Below, in pieces: positions 43,872 through 51,854 of a stretch of DNA of 64,000 bases. This DNA is from Nakamurella sp. A5-74 (lineage in GTDB: Bacteria > Actinomycetota > Actinomycetes > Mycobacteriales > Nakamurellaceae). Location of the stretch: the NCBI RefSeq assembly GCF_040438885.1, contig NZ_CP159218.1, forward strand, positions 248,001-312,000. The letters run 5' to 3'. The notes under the pieces are model-generated. The model was not told where the DNA came from. It made no database searches and saw only the letters and a list, made by a program, of their open reading frames with translations. Both the position numbers and the translations under genes were made by a program. The number at the start of each line of letters is the position of its first letter. Within the stretch, counting starts at the first letter, position 1.

Positions 43872-45212
43872 ATGAACAGCACCAGCGGGACGAGCGTCGC
43901 GGACACCCGCGCACACATCGCCGCGCTGAATGTCGGGCTGAAGACGCTGCACACCAACCTGTTCCAGTGCCCCACCGGCGAGCTGGGTGACTTCCTGAGT
44001 GAGCTCGCCGAACTCCGCGCCTTGGCGGGCGCTGCCAGTGTGATCGTCACCGCGGACGCCGAGACCCGCGGTGTGGTGGAAGCGTCCCAGTCGGCGTCGA
44101 CCCGCGGCTGGGTCGCCGAACACGGCTGGCACTCCCGCCGCGAAGCAACCACCATCGCGAAAGCCGCGCACATCCTGCGCCGCCCGGAACTCGCAGAGAT
44201 CGCCGACTCCATCCGCACCGCCGACATCGACCTGGCGACCGCTGTGGTGGTGCAGGGCGAGTACGACAAACTGGCGCCCGAGCTGCTGCCCGGCGCGCAC
44301 CCCATCGTGCTGAAGCAACTGGTGAACCACGGCGCCGAACACGGACCCCGCGGCGTTCGGGAATTGCGCCAGTGGATCATCGCGCACCACAGCAAGCCCG
44401 ACGAGTTCGCTGACTTCCAGGACCGCTGCCGCCGCCACATCTCACTGTCATCGCCGACCGAAACGTCCACCGGGCTGCACGAATACCGCCTTGTCGTCGA
44501 CAACGAAGGCCTCAGCATCCTGGAAGCAGCCATCCAAACCCTCGCAGCACCCCGACCCGATGCGGCTACCGGCGAGCGGGACAACCGGCCCACCGACCGG
44601 CGCCGCGGCGAAGCCCTCATCGAAGCCCTCCGCCGATCCGTCCTCGCTCAAGGACAGGGCGCCACCGCAGCCGTGACTGCAACCGTGAACGTCACGATGC
44701 ACTTGGATGATCTGCAGCAACGAACCGGCGCCGCAACCTGCACCGGAACCATCGCCGACGGCACCCTGCTCGCACCCGACACCGCCCGCAAACTCGCCTG
44801 CGACGCCGGGATCATCCCGATGGTCCTCGGCGCCGACGGCGCCGTCCTGGACTGCGGTAAGGAACAGCGACTGTTCACCCTCGCTCAGAAACGGATGTTG
44901 TGGGCCCGCGACCGGCACTGCACATTCCCCGGCTGCGACATCCCCGCCCAGTGGTGCGACGCGCACCACCTCGTCCACTGGATCGACGGCGGCCCCACCG
45001 ACCTCGACAACGCCGCACTGCTCTGCCCGGCCCACCACACCATCGTCCACCGCGACGAACTGAACGGCGAAGTCACTGCGGGACAGGTGGTCTGGGATCG
45101 CAGACCCGGTTCCTACCGACCGACACGACGCCCAGCACCACCCGACCGAACGGTCTCGGCGGACCTGGGGTTACCCCGTCAACGCGCGGTATCGCCTCCG
45201 CTGCGAATCTGA
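43872..45212 (+). CDS. DUF222 / HNH endonuclease (13E12 repeat family)
   Basis: 446 residues. The N-terminal DUF222 region spans about 20-330 (HTNLFQCPTGELGDFLSELAEL, TRGWVAEHGWHSRREA). The C-terminal HNH domain is complete: CTFPGCDIPAQWCDAHHLVHW near 350, then NAALLCPAHHTIVHRDEL. This family is abundant and repeated in mycobacteria and relatives; its function is unknown and it is often treated as selfish. The start is fixed by the leaderless -10. It directly follows the 91-bp repeat array. Confidence 0.82.
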   Translation: MNSTSGTSVADTRAHIAALNVGLKTLHTNLFQCPTGELGDFLSELAELRALAGAASVIVTADAETRGVVEASQSASTRGWVAEHGWHSRREATTIAKAAHILRRPELAEIADSIRTADIDLATAVVVQGEYDKLAPELLPGAHPIVLKQLVNHGAEHGPRGVRELRQWIIAHHSKPDEFADFQDRCRRHISLSSPTETSTGLHEYRLVVDNEGLSILEAAIQTLAAPRPDAATGERDNRPTDRRRGEALIEALRRSVLAQGQGATAAVTATVNVTMHLDDLQQRTGAATCTGTIADGTLLAPDTARKLACDAGIIPMVLGADGAVLDCGKEQRLFTLAQKRMLWARDRHCTFPGCDIPAQWCDAHHLVHWIDGGPTDLDNAALLCPAHHTIVHRDELNGEVTAGQVVWDRRPGSYRPTRRPAPPDRTVSADLGLPRQRAVSPPLRI

Positions 45213-45275
45213 ACCGGCCAGCCCATCCGTGCTCCCAGCGCGCCCCGTTTCTCCGGGGTGTTCACGAGCCGGACC

Positions 45276-45281
45276 TACCCT
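45276..45281 (+). promoter_or_regulatory. -10 hexamer of the DUF429 gene
   Basis: TACCCT lies 6 bases before the ATG at 45288, implying a leaderless transcript. Confidence 0.5.
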
Positions 45282-45287
45282 GGCGGC

Positions 45288-45971
45288 ATGACGGTGCTCG
45301 GAGTCGACGGCTGGACCGGGGGCTGGGTCGGGGTCGAACTCGATGACCGGGGCGTTGTCGCCACCCACGTCGCCGCTGAGATCGACCAGCTGGTCGCCGG
45401 CTGCCCGGATGTCACCGTCGTGGGGATCGACATGCCGATCGGTCTCGCCGACCAGGGGGTGCGGGCGTGCGACCTGGCGGGCCGTCTCCTGCTCGGGTCC
45501 CGGCGAGCCACCCTGTTCCCGGTGCCGACCCGGGATGCGCTGGTGTGCGAGGACTACCAGCAAGCGCTGATCATCAGCCGGGAGCAGGGCAGCGGAGGGT
45601 TCTCGCGCCAGGCCTGGAGCCTGCGCGGCAAGATCCTGCAGATCGATCGGTGGTACCCGGCCGCGACGCGCGCCGGTCTGGCGGTCCACGAGGTGCACCC
45701 CGAGCTGTCGTTCGCGGCGATCGCCGGGTCCGTGCTCCCCGAGTCGAAGAAGACCTGGGCGGGGCTGCGGCGCCGGCTGGCGCTGCTCGCGGAGCAAAGC
45801 ATCGTGGTTCCCGATGCGCCCGGACCCGCGGCCACCGTGCCGTCCGATGATGTGCTCGACGCAGCGGTGGTTGCCTGGACGGCGCGCCGCATCGCTGCCG
45901 GTACCGCGGAGAGCATTCCCGATGTACCGCAGCGGTTCTCGGACGGAATCGGGTGCGCGATCCGCCGCTGA
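45288..45971 (+). CDS. DUF429 domain protein
   Basis: 227 residues with the DUF429 layout, an RNase H-like fold: the N-terminal VLGVDGWTGGWVGVEL (acidic first strand), VVGIDMPIGLAD near residue 47, and EVHPELSFAAIAG near 140. The acidic residues Asp7, Asp49 and Glu near 137 suggest a metal site and a nuclease-like activity, not proven. The start is fixed by the -10 hexamer. Confidence 0.72.
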   Translation: MTVLGVDGWTGGWVGVELDDRGVVATHVAAEIDQLVAGCPDVTVVGIDMPIGLADQGVRACDLAGRLLLGSRRATLFPVPTRDALVCEDYQQALIISREQGSGGFSRQAWSLRGKILQIDRWYPAATRAGLAVHEVHPELSFAAIAGSVLPESKKTWAGLRRRLALLAEQSIVVPDAPGPAATVPSDDVLDAAVVAWTARRIAAGTAESIPDVPQRFSDGIGCAIRR

Positions 45972-45979
45972 GTGCCCGG

Positions 45980-46182
45980 CGGTGGCCCGGCAACGCTGGA
46001 ATCCAGACCCGATTGGTGGTGGGACCGGTTGTATCGCAACGGGATCTCGACTCACTCTGTTCGCTCGATCACCGGAGTTCCGGTGGCCTGGTGACGCTGG
46101 AGTCCAGACCCGATTGGTGGTGGGACCGGTGGTATCGCAACGGGATCTCGTCGTGCCCCTTCGTCGTTTGCTCGATCACCGT
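45980..46182. repeat. Two tandem 101-bp repeats
   Basis: CGGTGGCC begins units at 45980 and 46081; each has CCAGACCCGATTGGTGGTGG then the common GGGATCTCG core and end CTCGATCACCG. The copies differ at a few positions. They fill the convergent spacer between the DUF429 and zinc alcohol dehydrogenase genes. Confidence 0.72.
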
Positions 46183-46197
46183 GAGGTCAGTCGCGCA

Positions 46198-47196
46198 TCA
46201 GGCCGTCAAGTGGATCTTCCCGGCGTCGGCGGCGGCGAGCAGTACAGGGCCGTCCTCGAGCGGTGCAGTGGTGTCCACCAGCGGCGTCGGATCGATCGAG
46301 CCATCGGCGAACGCGGCGATGGTCTCGGCCATCGCGGGTGATCCGGACAGGTTGCCGATCAACCGGATGTCCCTGGTCACCAGGTCGCGGGTGTCGATCG
46401 GGGTCGGATCACCGTTGATGCCGACGCAGACGACGGTGCCGCCGGGTCGGACGAGTTCCAACGCCAGCTGCGGCATGCCGGCACCGCCGGATGCCTCGAT
46501 CACCACGTCGAAATCACTGGGGATTCCGCCGGGCCGCGTCAGGTCATCGCGTCGCCAGGCCTTTCGAGCCCCGAACCCGATCGCGCGGTCCAGGCCCCTG
46601 TCGGACCGACCGATCACCTCGACCTCTGCGCCAAGCCTCGCCGCGAACGCCGTCGCCATCGAGCCGAGCGCCCCGGGGCCGATCACCGCGACCCGTTGAC
46701 CTGCAACAACTCCACCCTCGCGCACCGCCCGCGCACCGTTGGCCGCCGGCTCGACCAGTGCGGCCGCGGAATCGTCCACCCCGTCCGGGATCCGATGCAA
46801 GCAGGTCGTCGGCACCAGAAGTTCGTCCGCAGCCGCGCCGTGCCAGCCACCGAGCACTCCGATCTCGAACCGCTCGGCACAGACGTGCTGCTGGCCCCCG
46901 CGACAGCGCGGGCACGTGCCGCAACCCAACATGGTGTCACCGGTGACCCGGGCGCCCACCCAGTCGGGGTCGCCGGGCGCAGCGGTCACGGTGCCCACCC
47001 ACTCGTGACCGATCCGCAGCGGATAGCGCGCCCCGCCGGTCTGCAGGTACGGCATGGTGCCGCGGAAGAACGCGAGGTCGGTTCCGCACAGACCGACCCG
47101 GTGGATGCGCACCACGGCCTGACCTGCTCGCGGGTCGGGCACCGGGACGTCGTCGATCTGGGCATCCAGGGGTCCGTGCAGCACCAGAGCTCGCAT
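46198..47196 (-). CDS. Zinc-dependent alcohol dehydrogenase (MDR family)
   Basis: 332 residues. Catalytic zinc ligands are visible as VGLCGTDLAF (Cys near 37) and GHEWVG (His-Glu near 64). The structural zinc Cys set GCGTCPRCRGGQQHVC lies near 91-106. The NAD-binding motif VIGPGALGSMA is near 170. It resembles threonine/sorbitol dehydrogenases. A -10 hexamer TACAGT (47203-47208, minus strand) lies 6 bases before the ATG, so it is probably leaderless. It is divergent from the P450 gene. Substrate unknown. Confidence 0.8.
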   Translation of the reverse strand: MRALVLHGPLDAQIDDVPVPDPRAGQAVVRIHRVGLCGTDLAFFRGTMPYLQTGGARYPLRIGHEWVGTVTAAPGDPDWVGARVTGDTMLGCGTCPRCRGGQQHVCAERFEIGVLGGWHGAAADELLVPTTCLHRIPDGVDDSAAALVEPAANGARAVREGGVVAGQRVAVIGPGALGSMATAFAARLGAEVEVIGRSDRGLDRAIGFGARKAWRRDDLTRPGGIPSDFDVVIEASGGAGMPQLALELVRPGGTVVCVGINGDPTPIDTRDLVTRDIRLIGNLSGSPAMAETIAAFADGSIDPTPLVDTTAPLEDGPVLLAAADAGKIHLTA

Positions 47197-47202
47197 GGGG
47201 AG

Positions 47203-47208
47203 ACTGTA
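47203..47208 (-). promoter_or_regulatory. -10 hexamer of the zinc alcohol dehydrogenase gene
   Basis: TACAGT on the minus strand, 6 bases before the ATG, implies a leaderless transcript. Confidence 0.5.
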
Positions 47209-47291
47209 GGGGTGGGACGGTTCTGCCGGAACCGTCGGAGCCGCAGGACGAGAGCGGGTACATGGTGGGCAGGGTGGGTGGGAGGAAAATC

Positions 47292-48512
47292 ATGGACATT
47301 GCCGAGCTGGGGTTCGACCCGACCGATCGGGCTTTCCTCGCCGACCCGTACCCGGTCTACACCCGATTGCGGGCCGCCGGGCGTGCCCTGCCGGACGACA
47401 GCGGGCGCTGGTACCTCCCGCACTTCGCCGATGTCCATGCGGCGCTGCGGCACCGCGGACTCGGCAGGATCTACCAGCACCGCTTCACCGACGAGGAGTT
47501 CGGTCGCCCGGCGACGGAGCAGCAGCACCCCCGCTGGGCGGAATCGGAGCGGTGGTCGTTGCTGAACCTGGAACCGCCGGACCACACCAGGATCCGACGG
47601 ATGGTGAGCAGCGTGTTCACCGCGAAAGCCGTCGCCGGGCTGCGGCCCGTGATCGAACGCGCCGCCAGCGACCAGTGGGACGCTGCCGGCTCCGGCGGCG
47701 AAGTCGAGCTGATCGCCGACTATGCGCAGCCGTTCTCGATCACGGTCATCTGCGCATTGCTCGGGGTCCCCGTCCAGGACGGTCCCGACCTGCTGCGCTG
47801 GTCGCACGCCATCGTGAAGATGTACGAGCTGCACTCGACCCCCGCCGAGCGGTCGGCTGCCGAGCAGGCTTCGGCAGAGTTCATCGAATACACGCAAGGT
47901 TTGATCGCCCGCAAGCGAGCCGAACCGCTGGACGATCTGGTGACCCGGCTGGTGCAGGTGCGCGAGGACGGCGGCGGGTTGACCGACGCCGAGATCGTGA
48001 GCACCGTCATCGTGCTGCTCAACGCCGGTCATGAGGCAACCGTCAACACCTTGGGCAACGGGATGCGTGCGCTGCTGCGGCATCCGGAGCAGTGGCAGCG
48101 GATCGTGACGGGTGAGGTGTCGACAGCCGACGCCGCAGAGGAGATGCTGCGCTGGGACGCCCCGCTGCAGCTCTTCGAACGTTGGGTGCTCGACGACGGT
48201 GTCGAGCTGGCTGGGCGCACGTTCACCCGCGGGGACCGGATCGCGATGCTGTTCGGGTCGGCCAACCGCGATCCGCAGCGCTTTCCAGATGCGGACGCGT
48301 TCGACGTCGGCCGCGGTGACGCCGCGCACATCGGATTCGGTGCCGGCACCCATTTCTGCATCGGTGCTCCGTTGGCACGGCTGGAGCTGGACGTGTCGCT
48401 GGAGCGCATCCGCAGCGCGGCCCCCGAATTGAGCGCGGCAGCGGAGCCGGAATACCAGCCGTACTTCGTCATCCGCGGCTTGCAGGCGCTCCACCTGCGT
48501 ACGGTGGCGTGA
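47292..48512 (+). CDS. Cytochrome P450
   Basis: 406 residues, starting after a GGAGGA site. The I-helix motif is LLNAGHEAT (oxygen-binding, near 244-250), ExxR is Glu284/Arg287, and the heme loop is FGAGTHFCIGAPLAR with the ligand Cys356. This is a class I bacterial P450 that needs a ferredoxin and reductase from elsewhere; none is adjacent. The stop overlaps the acyl-CoA dehydrogenase start (TGATG), pointing to joint function, perhaps hydroxylating and degrading a fatty, cyclic or aromatic acid. The substrate cannot be told. Confidence 0.9.
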   Translation: MDIAELGFDPTDRAFLADPYPVYTRLRAAGRALPDDSGRWYLPHFADVHAALRHRGLGRIYQHRFTDEEFGRPATEQQHPRWAESERWSLLNLEPPDHTRIRRMVSSVFTAKAVAGLRPVIERAASDQWDAAGSGGEVELIADYAQPFSITVICALLGVPVQDGPDLLRWSHAIVKMYELHSTPAERSAAEQASAEFIEYTQGLIARKRAEPLDDLVTRLVQVREDGGGLTDAEIVSTVIVLLNAGHEATVNTLGNGMRALLRHPEQWQRIVTGEVSTADAAEEMLRWDAPLQLFERWVLDDGVELAGRTFTRGDRIAMLFGSANRDPQRFPDADAFDVGRGDAAHIGFGAGTHFCIGAPLARLELDVSLERIRSAAPELSAAAEPEYQPYFVIRGLQALHLRTVA

Positions 48513-49699
48513 TGAGTCGAGCAGCCCTGCAGCCGCTGGATCCGCTGGGAATCGCCGACCTGCTGTCCGACGAGGAACGCGCGGTCCGGGACGCGGCCCG
48601 CGAGGTGGCCGATCGGCTGGTCCAGCCGCACATCGCCGGATGGTTCGAGGACGGCACGGTGCCCGACGTGCGCGGTCTGTTCACTGAACTCGGCCGCACC
48701 GGCCTGCTCGGGATGCACCTGGAGGGCTACGGCTGCGCCGGAGTCTCGGCGACTGCCTACGGCCTGGCCTGCACGGAGTTGGAGGCCACCGACTCAGGGT
48801 TCCGGTCGATGGTGTCGGTCCAGGGATCGCTGGCCATGTACGCCATCCACCGCTGGGGCAGCGAGGAGCAGAAGCAGCAGTGGCTGCCCGGAATGGCCGC
48901 CGGGGAGACGATCGGCTGCTTCGGTCTCACCGAACCGGATTCCGGGTCCGACCCTGGGTCGATGACCACCCGCGCAACCCGCGACGGTGACGACTGGCTG
49001 ATCACCGGCCGCAAGATGTGGATCACCAATGCCCCGGTCGCCGACATCGCCGTGGTGTGGGCGCAGACGACGGACGACCCGAGCGGCATCCGCGGGTTCA
49101 TCGTGCCGACCGGCGGCGAGGGCCTGCAGACGCCGACGATCCACCACAAGCTGTCGTTGCGTGCGTCGATCACCGGCGAGCTGGTACTCGATGGGGTCCG
49201 GGTCCCGGTGTCCGCGGAACTGCCTGGCGCGCAGGGCCTCCGTGGTCCGCTGTCATGTCTCAACGAGGCCAGGTTCGGGATCATCTTCGGGGTGATGGGT
49301 GCCGCTCGCGCCTCGTTCTCGGCTGCGCTGTCGTACGCGGCCGACCGTACCCAGTTCGGCCGGCCGATCGCCGGATTCCAACTGACACAGGCGAAATTGG
49401 CCGAGATGGCCGCTTCCCTGTCGACCGGATCCCTGCTGGCACTGCACCTGGGGCTTCGTAAGGACGCAGGCACGCTGCTGCCCGCACAGGTGAGCCTCGG
49501 CAAGATGAACAACGTCCGGGCGGCCCTCGAGATCTGCCGGACCGCGCGGACCATCCTGGGCGGCAACGGGATCTCGCTGGAGTATCCGGTGATCCGGCAC
49601 ATGGTGAACCTCGAGACGGTGCTCACCTACGAGGGCACGCACGAGATGCACACCCTGGTGCTCGGCCAGGCGCTGACCGGTATCGACGCCTTCCGCTGA
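48512..49699 (+). CDS. Acyl-CoA dehydrogenase (glutaryl-CoA dehydrogenase-like)
   Basis: 395 residues. The FAD/substrate motif CFGLTEPDSGSDPGSM lies near 133 and the flavin motif KMWITNAP near 168. The catalytic Glu is in TYEGTHEMHTL (about Glu374), the position used by glutaryl-CoA dehydrogenases. The motif RTILGGNGISLEYPV near 347 is also typical. It begins in the P450 stop. A glutaryl-CoA-like dehydrogenase oxidises CoA thioesters and passes electrons to ETF, here not encoded nearby. Confidence 0.84.
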   Translation: MSRAALQPLDPLGIADLLSDEERAVRDAAREVADRLVQPHIAGWFEDGTVPDVRGLFTELGRTGLLGMHLEGYGCAGVSATAYGLACTELEATDSGFRSMVSVQGSLAMYAIHRWGSEEQKQQWLPGMAAGETIGCFGLTEPDSGSDPGSMTTRATRDGDDWLITGRKMWITNAPVADIAVVWAQTTDDPSGIRGFIVPTGGEGLQTPTIHHKLSLRASITGELVLDGVRVPVSAELPGAQGLRGPLSCLNEARFGIIFGVMGAARASFSAALSYAADRTQFGRPIAGFQLTQAKLAEMAASLSTGSLLALHLGLRKDAGTLLPAQVSLGKMNNVRAALEICRTARTILGGNGISLEYPVIRHMVNLETVLTYEGTHEMHTLVLGQALTGIDAFR

Positions 49700-49862
49700 T
49701 CCCCGGTCAGCGCCGCGTGGTCCAGGTCGATCTCGGCATCCGGTGGTGCTGCACGCAATCGACGGCTCAACGCCGAGAGGTGCTCCTCGGCGGCGCAATT
49801 TCGCACACGACCCGTCGAAAACGTGCCGCATCCGGTCCTTGACACCGATCTGTGCTGGGCGG

Positions 49863-50093
49863 GTGGACAAAGTGCTCGTCGTCACTGTCGTCCTGCTGTC
49901 GTATGCGCTGATCGCAGTGCTGCTGATGGCACTCGGGCGTCGAGTACGGCGATCTGGCCGCGGCGGCGATGCGCTGGGTCCGTTCGAGGAACTGTGGCAC
50001 CCCGCTGCCCACCGGGCCCGTGCCGAGGTGCGGACCCACGACTCCCGCCGGGAACCGGCGCCGTCACCCGGAGATCCGCCGCAGGACTGCTGA
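49863..50093 (+). CDS. Small single-span membrane protein
   Basis: 76 residues from a GTG. A hydrophobic segment (VLVVTVVLLSYALIAVLLMAL, residues 4-24) is followed by Arg-rich cytoplasmic residues and a hydrophilic Pro/Arg tail. It lies between the acyl-CoA dehydrogenase and the convergent alcohol dehydrogenase. There is no clear ribosome site. Function unknown. Confidence 0.42.
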   Translation: MDKVLVVTVVLLSYALIAVLLMALGRRVRRSGRGGDALGPFEELWHPAAHRARAEVRTHDSRREPAPSPGDPPQDC

Positions 50094-50097
50094 CGAA

Positions 50098-51141
50098 TCA
50101 GAGGTCGCCCAGGTCGAGCACGAACCGGTAGCGGACATCGTTGCGTCGCAACCGTTCGAGAGCCGTCATCACCTGCGCCGACGGAACCACCTCGACGTCG
50201 GCGACGATCCCGTGCTCGCCACAGAAGTCCAGCAGGTCCTGGGTGTACCGGTGGCCGCCGCTCCCGGCCGAGGCGAGGCTCTTGCGTCCCACCAACAGGT
50301 CGAGGGTGTCGACCTCGATCGCGCCGAGGTACCCGACGACGCACAGCGTGCCGTCCATGGCGACGGTGCGCAGGTAAGGAGACAGATCGTGTGCCACCGG
50401 GACGCAGTCGAGGACGAAGTCGAAGCGATGGGCGGCCGCAGCCATCGCGACCTCGTCAGTGGACACCACGACCTGATCAGCACCCAGCCGGTATGCGTCG
50501 CTCGCCTTCGCCTCCGAGGTGGTGAACACGGTGATGTCGGCGCCCAGCGCGTGAGCGAGCTTGACGGCCAGGTGACCCAGTCCACCCAGGCCCGCCACCG
50601 CGACCGAGCTGCCGGGTCCGATCTCCCAGCGACGCAACGGTTCCCAGACGGTGATCCCGGCGCACATCAGCGGCGCGACGCTGGCCGGATCGAGCTCGGT
50701 AGGGCGATGGTAGGCGAAGCGCTCGCGGACTACGTAGCTGTCCGAGTACGCACCCAAAGTGGGGCTGCCGTCGTGCCGGTCGACGCCACCGTAGGTCAGC
50801 GTGGGGAAGTCGCGGCAGAAGTTCTCCTGCCCCGCCCGGCAGGGGTCGCACATCCCGCAGGAATCCACGATGTTGCCGACCGCCACCGGGTCTCCGACCG
50901 CGAAGTCGGTGACGTCGACGCCGATCGCGGTCACCTCCCCGACGAACTCGTGACCGGGAACCACCGGGAACGCCCCCGGCGTGTCCGCCGGTGTGTTCAG
51001 GGCGTGCAGATCGGTGTGGCAGACGCCGCAGTGGGTGACCCGGACGGCGAGGTCGTCGGGTCGGAGGTCCCGTCGATCGAAGGTCCACCGCTCGAGCGGC
51101 CCGCCCGTGGTGGTGGCCCGGTAGCCCGTCGTCGTGGTCAT
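50098..51141 (-). CDS. NADP-dependent alcohol dehydrogenase, cinnamyl/YahK type
   Basis: 347 residues from the ATG at 51141, which follows GAGGAGA. Zinc ligands are THCGVCHTDLHAL (Cys near 38), PGHEFVGEV (His near 60) and the structural set CGMCDPCRAGQENFC. The NADP motif GLGGLGHLAVKLA is near 175. It resembles YahK/AdhC aldehyde reductases. The divergent TetR gene and two palindromes between them suggest control by that repressor. Aldehyde reduction is the likely direction. Confidence 0.83.
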   Translation of the reverse strand: MTTTTGYRATTTGGPLERWTFDRRDLRPDDLAVRVTHCGVCHTDLHALNTPADTPGAFPVVPGHEFVGEVTAIGVDVTDFAVGDPVAVGNIVDSCGMCDPCRAGQENFCRDFPTLTYGGVDRHDGSPTLGAYSDSYVVRERFAYHRPTELDPASVAPLMCAGITVWEPLRRWEIGPGSSVAVAGLGGLGHLAVKLAHALGADITVFTTSEAKASDAYRLGADQVVVSTDEVAMAAAAHRFDFVLDCVPVAHDLSPYLRTVAMDGTLCVVGYLGAIEVDTLDLLVGRKSLASAGSGGHRYTQDLLDFCGEHGIVADVEVVPSAQVMTALERLRRNDVRYRFVLDLGDL

Positions 51142-51165
51142 GGATTCTCCTCGCGTTCCTGGTGC

Positions 51166-51183
51166 CAACCAACTGGTTGGTTG
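51166..51183. promoter_or_regulatory. TetR operator-like palindrome 1
   Basis: CAACCAACTGGTTGGTTG is a perfect 8-base inverted repeat with a TG centre. It lies 25 bases before the alcohol dehydrogenase start. Confidence 0.65.
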
Positions 51184-51217
51184 CTTGCCCCGACGATAAT
51201 GGGCTCGAACGATCGAT

Positions 51218-51237
51218 GCAACCAACCAGTCGGTTGC
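51218..51237. promoter_or_regulatory. TetR operator-like palindrome 2
   Basis: GCAACCAACCAGTCGGTTGC is a 20-base palindrome with one mismatch in each arm. It shares CAACCAAC and GGTTG with the first. It abuts the -10 hexamer of the TetR gene. Confidence 0.65.
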
Positions 51238-51243
51238 TAACCT
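51238..51243 (+). promoter_or_regulatory. -10 hexamer of the 51251 TetR gene
   Basis: TAACCT ends 7 bases before the ATG, implying a leaderless transcript; palindrome 2 lies between it and the expected -35 box, so the repressor would block its own promoter. Confidence 0.55.
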
Positions 51244-51250
51244 GGGCTGC

Positions 51251-51820
51251 ATGCGTGACGCAGCCGCCACCAGGAAGCGGATCCTCCAGGCGGCGACCGC
51301 CGAGTTCGCCGAACACGGCATCGCCGGCGCTCGGGTGGATCGCATTGCCGCCGCCGCGCGGACCAACAAGGCGCAGTTGTACAGCTACTTCGGCAACAAG
51401 GACGCACTGTTCGATGCGATCTTCGCCGCCCAGGTCGCGGACAACGTCAATGCCGTACCGCTGACAGCCGAGGACCTACCCCGCTACGCGGTCGGTCTGT
51501 ACGACGCCTACCTGGCTGATCCAGCACTGGTCCGCCTGTCGACCTGGGCGCGTCTGGAACGCACCCCGCTGGGCGAGCTCTTCGGACACGTCCCCGACCA
51601 CGACGTCCCGGTGCTCGCCGCGCTCGAGCATGCGCAGGAGACGGGACTGCTCTTCGACGACATCCCGACGGCTGATCTCTGGTCGATGCTCATTGCCCTT
51701 GCCGGTACCTGGGCCCAGGCGGCGATCGTCCACACCGCCCAACAGGGACAGCCGGCCGCCGAGCACGATCGCCGCCGCCATGCGCTGGCGCTCACGGTCC
51801 GGCGGGCCTTCTGCCGGTGA
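51251..51820 (+). CDS. TetR/AcrR-family repressor of the alcohol dehydrogenase gene
   Basis: 189 residues. The HTH is at about residues 22-48 (GIAGARVDRIAAAARTNKAQ, then LYSYFGNKDALF). A C-terminal TetR_C-type ligand domain follows (DLPRYAVGLYDAYLADPAL, WSMLIALAGTWAQAA). It is divergent from the alcohol dehydrogenase, with two palindromes in the 109-base spacer. It probably senses an aldehyde or other toxic compound. Confidence 0.83.
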   Translation: MRDAAATRKRILQAATAEFAEHGIAGARVDRIAAAARTNKAQLYSYFGNKDALFDAIFAAQVADNVNAVPLTAEDLPRYAVGLYDAYLADPALVRLSTWARLERTPLGELFGHVPDHDVPVLAALEHAQETGLLFDDIPTADLWSMLIALAGTWAQAAIVHTAQQGQPAAEHDRRRHALALTVRRAFCR

Positions 51821-51841
51821 TCCCTGCGGATCGGTGGTCCC

Positions 51842-51847
51842 TACGAT
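51842..51847 (+). promoter_or_regulatory. -10 hexamer of the serine hydrolase gene
   Basis: TACGAT lies 7 bases before the ATG at 51855 and overlaps the alternative ATG at 51846, which decides the start in favour of 51855. Confidence 0.5.
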
Positions 51848-51854
51848 GGATGTC

